Assembly (NCBI RefSeq): GCF_002157225.2 | Contig: NZ_CP020038.1 | Span: 6,814,830-6,878,829 of the forward strand | Length of the DNA stretch: 64,000 nucleotides | From: Agarilytica rhodophyticola | GTDB lineage: Bacteria; Pseudomonadota; Gammaproteobacteria; Pseudomonadales; Cellvibrionaceae | Direction of reading: 5' to 3' | Shown here: piece by piece, positions 55,098-64,000 of the stretch | Layout of the letters: each line of letters begins with the position of its first letter | Numbering within the stretch: position 1 is the first letter of the stretch | The notes under the pieces: model-generated | What the model was told of the DNA's origin: nothing | The model's database searches: none | Seen by the model: only the letters and a program-made list of their open reading frames with translations | Position numbers and translations under genes: made by a program

Positions 55098-56054
55098 CTA
55101 TTTTAGAGTGTGGTCTCGCAAAAACTGGAGAATTTCAACAGTTTCACAGCGTTGCATCATGCCAAACAGTTCATCTAAGTTCATCGAATCTACAATCTCG
55201 ATGATCTTTTGAGTCGCCTTTAAGTTTTGATCAAAAGCGTCGACACGATCTAGACGAATTGGGCTCATATCTGAGGTTAACCAGCCATCATAGTTATAGC
55301 GCTTAAGATAAACAAAAGCTTCTAGGTAATCCCATAAGTTTCGTGTTGCTGGAATTAAATCCCAATCCCAACGGCCATTATTATCATTGGTATGAATGTA
55401 ATACTCGATTCCACTATTATGGCATAGGGTGATAGCTTCCCCTGGTGTTTCACCTGCCATTAATGAATGACCTATATCCAAGGTGACGCCCAAATTTTTC
55501 AAACCAATATCGCGTATCATACAGATGGTTTTCGCACAGTTATCAAGATAACAGTGTGCACGTGTCTCTTGGTTTTTATACTCAAGAAATAGCTTCACAT
55601 CACTCCGATGACTCGCTGCTTGACGGAAAGTATCCACCATATTTAGCCAAGCTTCTTGGTAGTTGGTTGTCATCAAATAATCGTAGCCATCAGTTAGCGG
55701 ACAGGTGGTTACCTTGTCTGCCCCTAATTCAGCTGCCACATCCATCGCTTCTTTAAGAATACGAATAGCATCATCTCTTATGTGTTTTTGTGGCACACTG
55801 GATGATCCTGCTTGTTGTTCAGGACCTGCTTTAATGTTGGCATTTACCGCAGCAACACCTAAACCATACTTGCTAAGTTGTTTGGCGGTTTCTGTTGGAT
55901 TTTGTATTTCAAAGGGATAGACAATCTCGACACCATCGATTCCCTCAACTTGGTGAATGTTTGCCATTTTTTCCTCTGGCTCTGCATGAGGAAAATATGT
56001 GCAAAAGCGATCTTTCTGACCGCCCATGAAAGCCATGATTATTGAATGTTTCAT
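55098..56054 (-). CDS. Sugar phosphate isomerase/epimerase family TIM-barrel protein
   Basis: A 318-residue TIM-barrel protein, first gene of the operon. Likely metal-binding segments: FLEYKNQETRAH (Glu), LGVTLDIGHSLMAGE (Asp, His), YYIHTNDNNGRWDWD (His, Asp) and WLTSDMSPIRLD (Asp). This resembles rhamnose/xylose isomerase-like families. The frame opens 39 bases earlier, but ATG 56054 starts directly at KHSIIMAFMGGQKDRF, the usual family start. It is distinct in sequence from its neighbour, suggesting two successive isomerisation or epimerisation steps. Confidence 0.87.
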   Translation of the reverse strand: MKHSIIMAFMGGQKDRFCTYFPHAEPEEKMANIHQVEGIDGVEIVYPFEIQNPTETAKQLSKYGLGVAAVNANIKAGPEQQAGSSSVPQKHIRDDAIRILKEAMDVAAELGADKVTTCPLTDGYDYLMTTNYQEAWLNMVDTFRQAASHRSDVKLFLEYKNQETRAHCYLDNCAKTICMIRDIGLKNLGVTLDIGHSLMAGETPGEAITLCHNSGIEYYIHTNDNNGRWDWDLIPATRNLWDYLEAFVYLKRYNYDGWLTSDMSPIRLDRVDAFDQNLKATQKIIEIVDSMNLDELFGMMQRCETVEILQFLRDHTLK

Positions 56055-56502
56055 CGGTATTTTTATTTTTAAAAAATGATTTTGTAAAAACAATTTATCA
56101 GAATACTAGAAAAATGCCAGCGTTTTTTTGTTATAAGCAGCCACACCTTCAGCTTTCTTAAGAGTTTATATGCTGATGTAGCGGCCAATTTATCTTCAAA
56201 TCGAACATCGCTTCGACAGTTAAATTTAGTGCTGAAATACCCACAGGAGAAAAGGTTCTTAGGCGGAATATTTTTTAGTGTCAGTAATTTCTGATATTTT
56301 AGTAATTTCTGATATTGCTATTTAATAGCGCATAGAGTTGGGAAGTTGTTAAATAAGATGGAAAGGTAAAGATAGTTGAGGGCAGATAATGCTATTTCCC
56401 TATATTTGGTAGAGTTTTTAAAAGGTGTTTAATTAATGCGAACATTTTGGATGGAACCAATACAGATTATTACCATTAACTGTTCCTAATTTGAGAATCT
56501 GC
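56055..56502. other. Divergent intergenic region before the isomerase operon and the Pro/Gln-rich gene
   Basis: It must hold the operon promoter and that of the gene at 56503. A direct repeat of a 16-base unit (56283-56298 and 56301-56316, 18-base period) is present. No gene seen. Confidence 0.4.
56283..56316. repeat. Two-copy 16-bp direct repeat
   Basis: AGTAATTTCTGATATT occurs twice with an 18-base period in the divergent promoter region. Confidence 0.7.
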
Positions 56503-58125
56503 ATGTTTCCTAGAGTTTCTAATAATCAAAATACATATCAATATTCTGCTCCGTCACAGAGAACGGAAGATAACTACGCACCACTACATTCTCGTATTAG
56601 TCACTCATCTGTGGCGCAGCCCGCTGTTTTAACAAGCTCAGTACAAGGTGTTTATCAACCTCATCAGCAAAACTCTTTACCTCAGCAATACAATCAATAT
56701 TTTTCTCCTGAACCTACTCCAGCAGTACATTATTCTGCTCGCCCAGGATGGCAGCCTTCACATCATAATCTTTCACCTATAGAGCGATTGTCTCCACATC
56801 AAGGCTATCAGCCGGCATTGACTCGGCCTGGTTTGCCGCCACAACCATCGTCACAATGGCAATACTCAGCACATCAAACTTATCAGACAGCGTTAACCCC
56901 ACCCACTGCGGCTGCTCTACCAGCACAATCTCAATTTCCAACGTATCAGGCTCAGCAGGCAGCAGCACCTTGGCCTGCTATAACGCCGCCTCCACCACCG
57001 CAACCGCAATTTGCAGCACAGCATTCCTATCATACGACGTTTCCACAACCTTCTGCTCCGCCAGCAGAGCTATTTCCTGAATATCAAGTTGCAACGAAGC
57101 CACCGACAACAATGCCCTCATACGGCCATCAACATCACGGCAATTACAACCATCTCCAACCGTATTCAGCGGGAAAAATTAACCCTCAGATACTAGCACC
57201 TGCCGAAAGCAGCCTTATAAGTGATGTGCAAAGTCATTTGGAGAAAGATCCAACGGGAAATAACGCCGCCACTATGCAGGCCCTACAAAATTGGAGGGAA
57301 CAATCTGTAATTGCACGGCAGCTGGGCATTATGTTTGGTCAGTTGCAGGCACAAACAGGCATAATTGGTGGAGGCATATCGGTACCACAAAATCACCAAG
57401 CTAATTTTGTGTTATTTACTTTGTCATTACATTTGCTGACTTTAGACAAAGTGAACATGTTGGTTGAAGATGATAGAGAAATGAATAGACCACTTAGCTC
57501 AAAGGAACAGACCACAGATATTATTAGAGGCGGTAAATGTGTTACAGGTATGGATGAGGCACGTATGTACGAAGAGTTCTTAAACAAAGCATTGCAAGCA
57601 GTGGGACAGGGTCATCCTAAAAGCAAAGTTAGTATGCAACGTAGTGGTAGTTTAAATAATGATTTCAGCATAGCCTCATCTGGTTTGACCCAAGGAAGGA
57701 ATTTACTTGTCGTGGCGCAGAATGGCCAGGACAAAAACAAAACCGGGGAGCTGCTAAAACTAGTTAATAACTTTACTCACCATGCTCAAGACTCTTTTGT
57801 TATTAATTATCATGCAGGTAAAGACAGTTCTCACCGTAAAGGTGGGCATGCAAAAAAAATGATTAAAGCGGATTCGCGTATACAGGGTTTCAATCATTTA
57901 AAAGATTTACGCCATGAAGCAAATCATATTAAACAGAAGAAGGGTATTCCAGATAGTGATGCTAATTTTTATGCCGCCTGTGCAATGCTGGGAACACCGG
58001 GATTAGATCATCTAAACGATGATGCTTCACATGCAACACCAATGGGCGAATATAGTCTTCAGTTAATTAAAAAGTATGGCCTTGGTATTGCTAAACAAGG
58101 TGTAAAGATTGGTTTGGCTGTGTAA
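56503..58125 (+). CDS. Large hypothetical protein with Pro/Gln-rich N-terminus (candidate effector)
   Basis: A 540-residue protein without a classical signal peptide. Residues 1-230 are a low-complexity, Pro/Gln/His/Tyr/Ala-rich disordered tract. It has repeated short blocks such as Q-P-S and P-P-P-P-P-Q-P-Q and several Y-Q-x-A-L or Y-S-A-x phrases. Residues about 240-540 look globular, with helices such as FVLFTLSLHLLTLDKVNMLV and NNDFSIASSGLTQGRNLLVVAQ and a His-rich GKDSSHRKGGHA loop. I recognise no family. A TTG lies four codons upstream; ATG 56503 is chosen. Size, disorder and isolation between catabolic and housekeeping genes recall secreted host-interaction proteins, without proof. Confidence 0.6.
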   Translation: MFPRVSNNQNTYQYSAPSQRTEDNYAPLHSRISHSSVAQPAVLTSSVQGVYQPHQQNSLPQQYNQYFSPEPTPAVHYSARPGWQPSHHNLSPIERLSPHQGYQPALTRPGLPPQPSSQWQYSAHQTYQTALTPPTAAALPAQSQFPTYQAQQAAAPWPAITPPPPPQPQFAAQHSYHTTFPQPSAPPAELFPEYQVATKPPTTMPSYGHQHHGNYNHLQPYSAGKINPQILAPAESSLISDVQSHLEKDPTGNNAATMQALQNWREQSVIARQLGIMFGQLQAQTGIIGGGISVPQNHQANFVLFTLSLHLLTLDKVNMLVEDDREMNRPLSSKEQTTDIIRGGKCVTGMDEARMYEEFLNKALQAVGQGHPKSKVSMQRSGSLNNDFSIASSGLTQGRNLLVVAQNGQDKNKTGELLKLVNNFTHHAQDSFVINYHAGKDSSHRKGGHAKKMIKADSRIQGFNHLKDLRHEANHIKQKKGIPDSDANFYAACAMLGTPGLDHLNDDASHATPMGEYSLQLIKKYGLGIAKQGVKIGLAV

Positions 58126-58287
58126 GATCTTGGCCATTCTCCGCATTTATGAGACAGGCACTTAATCACTTCTTATTTATTAGGTGGTGGGATAATACTC
58201 GACGCAGTTATATGATACATGTCTAATAGAGATTAATGCGTGTTTATTACTGTGGCTAGAGTTAAAAGTTTCACATCGGGAATTTTA

Positions 58288-59130
58288 ATGAAATTACTTT
58301 TAATATTTACCTGTCTCATTTTATTGGCCTGCAATACCAAGGTTTCTAACGGTTCAAATGGAGGTCCGCCAATAATAGATGGTCGTATGCCGTCACCATC
58401 CATTTTAATTTTTTCTAAAACTACCTCTTGGCGGCATAACCGAGGTATTGCCGGGGCGGATTATTTTTTTGTTAGCTTGGCGGATTCGCTGGGTTTAAAT
58501 GTATTTACTACTCAAAATCCCGCTATTTTTAATGATAAAGATCTTCGTCGTTTTAAACTGGTAGTATTTAATAATGTTTCTGGCAATGTGTTATCAAAGC
58601 TACAACAGGATACTTTTCAAAATTGGTTTGAGAATGGCGGCAATCTAATTAGCGTTCATTCATCCGGCGATAGCGTATCTACACTAACTAATTGGCCTTG
58701 GTTTCGTAATAAAATTATAGGCCCGCGATTCATCGGCCACATCGAGGATCCGCAGTTTCAGGAGGCTCGAGTTGAAGTACTAAATACAGATCATCCGGTT
58801 ATGAGAGACATACCTTCGGAGTTTTTCATCACAGATGAGTGGTATAGTTTCGATAGTACGCCACAGGATCATGGTCTAACTCCTCTTGCCGGTATCGACG
58901 AAAGTACTTATAAGCCTTTTAATTATGTCTGGGGTCCTGTATCAGATTTACGTATGGGGGAAGGAGCTATTAATCACCCAGTGATTTGGTCTACCTGTAT
59001 TAAAAAAGGTCGAGCTTTGTATACTTCTATAGGCCACTTACATTCGGTGTACTCTAGTGAAGCTTTACAAAAAATTCTAAAGAATACCTACGACTGGATG
59101 ATAGAAAGAAAAGGACAAGAAGGTTGTTAA
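58288..59130 (+). CDS. ThuA-like domain lipoprotein
   Basis: A 280-residue exported protein. A lipoprotein signal (L-I-L-L-A-C) is followed by a ThuA/GATase1-like domain: ILIFSKTTSWRHNRGI, DLRRFKLVVFNNVSGN, WFENGGNLISVHSSGDS, WPWFRNKIIGPRFIGH, DHPVMRDIPSEFFITDEWYSF, and TCIKKGRALYTSIGHLHSVY. ThuA proteins are linked to trehalose or other glycan metabolism, but their chemistry is unclear. The frame opens at 58240, but ATG 58288 has CGGGAA upstream and begins the signal peptide. Confidence 0.9.
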   Translation: MKLLLIFTCLILLACNTKVSNGSNGGPPIIDGRMPSPSILIFSKTTSWRHNRGIAGADYFFVSLADSLGLNVFTTQNPAIFNDKDLRRFKLVVFNNVSGNVLSKLQQDTFQNWFENGGNLISVHSSGDSVSTLTNWPWFRNKIIGPRFIGHIEDPQFQEARVEVLNTDHPVMRDIPSEFFITDEWYSFDSTPQDHGLTPLAGIDESTYKPFNYVWGPVSDLRMGEGAINHPVIWSTCIKKGRALYTSIGHLHSVYSSEALQKILKNTYDWMIERKGQEGC

Positions 59131-59156
59131 TAAGCAAACTAAATTAGTAAGGCAAG

Positions 59157-59195
59157 AAATAGGGATAGCTATATGTCTGCTATCCCTTTTTAGCA
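59157..59195. terminator. Bidirectional terminator between the ThuA-like gene and gyrB
   Basis: AGGGATAGC (59161-59169) pairs with GCTATCCCT (59179-59187) around a nine-base loop, followed by a T-run on the plus strand and a weaker one on the minus strand. It lies between converging genes. Confidence 0.8.
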
Positions 59196-59202
59196 ATTTT
59201 AT

Positions 59203-61644
<2,442 letters not shown>

Positions 61645-61658
61645 TTATATTCTATTTT

Positions 61659-62783
61659 TTAACTCAGTGTTCCATGTTTCACGTGAAACATCTTTGGTTT
61701 TTCTTCTCTTTTTGAATCTGCCCAAATTCTCTCGACAAAATCATTATTGATCCCAGTTATAAATAATTGGGAGTCGAACTCCTCTAACCAAGTACCCAAG
61801 ATTTTTTGATTATCCTCATCAAGCTCAGAGGGTAAATCATCAATAGCAAATATCGGATTACGATTAGTCTCGTTCTTAAATACTTTAGCCTCCGCGATAA
61901 ATAACGCCGAAATCAGCAACTTTTGCTGACCTCTAGACAATATTTCTGTTGCGACTTGCTTTCCGCTTTTAATTCTTAAATCAGCCTTATGAGGTCCTAA
62001 AGTGGTGTAACCATATTGGAGATCTTTTTGATAACTTAATCTAAGCTGCTCTTCATAGTTTAAATCCTCTTCCTTCCAGCCACTAAAATATTCCATACTT
62101 ATGTTCTTACTCTCAATGATTTCCGCAGCATCCCTAGCTGATCCAAGATTCGCCAAGACTTGAGAGAACGACACTGTAAGAGCTTCAAAACATTCTATCC
62201 TTAGAGCCTCTATACTCTCGCTGATTCGAGATATTTCCATGTCCCAGGGTTCTACCTCTGAATAGCTTATTTTACCATGACGGAGCAAACTATTCCGTTG
62301 CTTAATGCAGCGTGAGACTTGCTTCCACAAATCCGAGAACTCATGTTTCACGTGAAACACTAGCCAATCAAAATAGCGACGCCTTTCCTTTGGACCTCCC
62401 TCCAACAATTTAAACGAATTAGCATCTATCAATATAAGAGGAAGTTTTTCGGCTAGAGCAGCAGAGCTATTAACACTCCTTTCGCCTAACTTTATCTTAA
62501 ATTCGCCTCCACGATTACGCTGAATACCTATAGGAACTGTTCCACCCTGCTCATCGATAACATGAGAAAAAAGCACAAACTCTTTTTGTGTGTCTCTGAT
62601 CATGTTCCTAAATTTATGGGTACGATAAGACCTACCATGGGCAAGGACACTAAGACTCTCTAGAAAGCTGGATTTACCGGACCCGTTAGGTCCTATGATT
62701 AAGTTGAGGTGCGGATCAAGCTCAACCGAAGCCGAGCTGATATTCCTAAAGTTTTGCAATACAAGCTTAGAGAGAAACGGCAT
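61659..62783 (-). CDS. recF: DNA replication and repair protein RecF
   Basis: A 374-residue SMC-like ATPase with Walker A GPNGSGKS (res 31-38), the RecF signature L-S-R-G-Q-Q-K-L-L near the C-terminus and Walker B PIFAIDDLPSELD. It loads RecA at gaps together with RecOR. Two perfect parS palindromes are built into its coding sequence, where they encode F-H-V-K-H in both places. The second lies in the C-terminal tail. Standard position between dnaN and gyrB. Confidence 0.97.
   Translation of the reverse strand: MPFLSKLVLQNFRNISSASVELDPHLNLIIGPNGSGKSSFLESLSVLAHGRSYRTHKFRNMIRDTQKEFVLFSHVIDEQGGTVPIGIQRNRGGEFKIKLGERSVNSSAALAEKLPLILIDANSFKLLEGGPKERRRYFDWLVFHVKHEFSDLWKQVSRCIKQRNSLLRHGKISYSEVEPWDMEISRISESIEALRIECFEALTVSFSQVLANLGSARDAAEIIESKNISMEYFSGWKEEDLNYEEQLRLSYQKDLQYGYTTLGPHKADLRIKSGKQVATEILSRGQQKLLISALFIAEAKVFKNETNRNPIFAIDDLPSELDEDNQKILGTWLEEFDSQLFITGINNDFVERIWADSKREEKPKMFHVKHGTLS
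61675..61690. other. parS site (ParB-binding), in the 3' end of recF
   Basis: TGTTTCACGTGAAACA, the exact 16-bp consensus parS palindrome recognised by chromosomal ParB proteins. It encodes part of F-H-V-K-H in the RecF tail. Origin-proximal location fits a centromere role. Confidence 0.92.
62344..62359. other. parS site (ParB-binding), within recF
   Basis: A second exact copy of TGTTTCACGTGAAACA, 669 bases from the first, again inside recF and encoding F-H-V-K-H. A pair of identical sites supports ParB-ParA origin segregation. Confidence 0.92.
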
Positions 62784-62838
62784 TAAAAAAGCACGACACT
62801 AAAACTCCGAAGGGAGTGATGAAGAAACATCGGGGAAT

Positions 62839-63945
62839 CTACAATCTCATCGGCATGACAACGTAAACCGCATCATCATTATCAGGTGCCTTAATAAGAG
62901 CACTACTATTGGAATCTGATAAAATGATCTCAATGTCCTCAGTATTCAGTACATTAGTGACATCTTGCAAATAACTCACATTAAAGCCTACTTCTAAAGA
63001 ATCCCCTTCATAGCCTACACCTACTTCGTCCTCGGCCTCTTCCTGCTCCGGGTTATTGGCTATCACTTTAAGTTGGCCTGACTCTAACAATAAGCGGACG
63101 CCTCTGTATTTCTCATTAGATAAAATAGAAGTCCGAGCAAACGCGTTTTTAAGCTCTGAGCGATTACCTATAACCACCTTATCGCCACCTTTTGGAAGTA
63201 CCCTTTCGTAATCAGGGAACTTGCCATCTACCAATTTAGAGGTGAATGTAAACTCTTCTGTAATTGCTCGGATGTGGTTAGAGCCCATAACTATTTCCAC
63301 CTGATCATCTCGCTCATCTAACAGGCGAGACAGCTCTATTACGCCTTTTCTAGGTAAAATAGCTTGTTTAACTTCGCCCACATCGACAGATACCTTCTTA
63401 GTGCACATCGCTAGACGGTGACCATCCGTCGCTACAACTCGCATAGCATCAGATCTTAGTTCCCACAACATACCGTTGAGATAATAACGAACATCCTGCT
63501 GCGCCATCGCAAAGCTAGTTTTTTCGATTAGCTCTTTAAGTTCCTTCTGCGCACAAGCAAATCCGAGATCTCGAGCACCTTCTTCCACCGCAGGAAAATC
63601 ATTAGCAGGTAAAGTCGATAAGCTAAAACGACTACGCCCACTTTTGACTAAAACCTTCTGATCATCAAGGTTAAAATCTATAGTTGAGCCTTCGGGTAGA
63701 GCTTTACATATATCGAGGAATTTTTTCGCAGGGACAGTAATCTCTCCCTCGCTGATATTGTCCCCTTCCAGATTTATTCGGCCAACAATTTCTACCTCCA
63801 AATCTGTACCAGTAAGAGATAGCTGATTTTTCTCTAACACCAAAAGTACATTCGCCAACACAGGTAGTGTCTGACGCCTTTCAACGACACCGGCTACTAA
63901 CTGTAAAGGTTTTAAAATTGTCTCTCTGGAAACGGTGAATCTCAT
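62839..63945 (-). CDS. dnaN: DNA polymerase III beta subunit (sliding clamp)
   Basis: A 368-residue clamp with the three-fold domain repeat: MRFTVSRETILKPLQLVAGVVERRQTLPVLANVLL at the start, YYLNGMLWELRSDAMRVVATDGHRLAMC in domain 2, and the terminal YVVMPMRL. It encircles DNA and tethers polymerase III. Normal length (about 366-370). dnaA should begin upstream beyond the right edge; the last 55 bases of the window hold only AT-rich intergenic sequence. Confidence 0.98.
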   Translation of the reverse strand: MRFTVSRETILKPLQLVAGVVERRQTLPVLANVLLVLEKNQLSLTGTDLEVEIVGRINLEGDNISEGEITVPAKKFLDICKALPEGSTIDFNLDDQKVLVKSGRSRFSLSTLPANDFPAVEEGARDLGFACAQKELKELIEKTSFAMAQQDVRYYLNGMLWELRSDAMRVVATDGHRLAMCTKKVSVDVGEVKQAILPRKGVIELSRLLDERDDQVEIVMGSNHIRAITEEFTFTSKLVDGKFPDYERVLPKGGDKVVIGNRSELKNAFARTSILSNEKYRGVRLLLESGQLKVIANNPEQEEAEDEVGVGYEGDSLEVGFNVSYLQDVTNVLNTEDIEIILSDSNSSALIKAPDNDDAVYVVMPMRL

Positions 63946-64000
63946 CGATACGTCTCTTATTTTTTCTTTTAAACTTAATTATTAACTTTGATTAATTTGA

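Noticed and set aside
56451..56478. HrpL-box-like GGAACC...CCA upstream of the Pro/Gln-rich gene
   Set aside because: Spacing is 14 and the second element is CCAT rather than CCAC; no comparable box was found before the other candidate effectors.
57500..57960. Possible C58/YopT-like cysteine protease triad in the Pro/Gln-rich protein
   Set aside because: A Cys in G-G-K-C-V and a His in G-G-H-A are present, but the surrounding residues and the acidic third position do not fit the family.

Overview
The window is a bacterial chromosome segment next to the replication origin. The right end carries dnaN, recF and gyrB on the minus strand in the usual gammaproteobacterial order (dnaA should lie just beyond base 64000), and two perfect ParB-binding parS palindromes sit inside recF. 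Gene content (large TonB-dependent receptor with paired tryptophan halogenases, cupin-like and SapC proteins, RND efflux, Lrp/AsnC and LysR regulators) suggests a marine gammaproteobacterium of the Cellvibrionales type. That placement is inference; there is no rRNA or tRNA here to confirm it.

Layout. Bases 1-4035: a partial DUF885 lipoprotein, an HDAC-family deacetylase, small DUF5062-like and DUF427 proteins, and ogt. 4100-5174: two tandem paralogous unknown genes. 5352-10352: an RND efflux pump divergent from its AcrR-type TetR repressor, with an AcrR-like operator between them. 10414-16483: copper chaperone PCu(A)C, an outer-membrane channel-like protein, a DUF3047 lipoprotein, a membrane-bound winged-helix/PD40 regulator and a PDZ-hydrolase fusion. 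16484-18956: an AT-rich island with an SOS-box-like promoter, a small helix-turn-helix protein and several unknown ORFs, one interrupted by an in-frame TGA. 19002-28655: aminotransferase, gamma-glutamyltransferase, an orphan prfH, AraC and LacI regulators, an FG-GAP protein and OsmC. 28741-34959: an amino-acid/lactate catabolic block (astA, class III aminotransferase, CtlX-type hydrolase, Lrp, lldD, LysR). 35015-39208: an orphan ABC substrate-binding protein and a second AT-rich island of unknown ORFs, including one with a eukaryotic-like RING-H2 finger. 39787-48095: halogenase pair, cupin-like, SapC and TonB receptor. 48847-56054: TetR, xylulokinase, a complete tripartite tricarboxylate transporter and two TIM-barrel isomerases/epimerases, all on the minus strand, which reads as a dedicated sugar or sugar-acid uptake and catabolism operon. 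56503-58125: a long Pro/Gln-rich unknown protein. 58288-59130: a ThuA-like lipoprotein, then the gyrB-recF-dnaN block.

The most unusual content is a scattered set of single, low-complexity, Ser/Thr/Gln/His-rich ORFs in AT-rich pockets (4.1-5.2, 17.5-19.0, 37.6-39.2 and 56.5-58.1 kb). One encodes a RING-H2 domain whose eighth zinc ligand is Asp, as in Rbx1. Together they look like candidate secreted effectors aimed at a eukaryotic host. No secretion apparatus lies in the window, so this is a hypothesis. Other notable points are a prfH without an rtcB partner, a possible AstA/CtlX variant of arginine breakdown, and a transporter-isomerase-kinase operon of unknown substrate.
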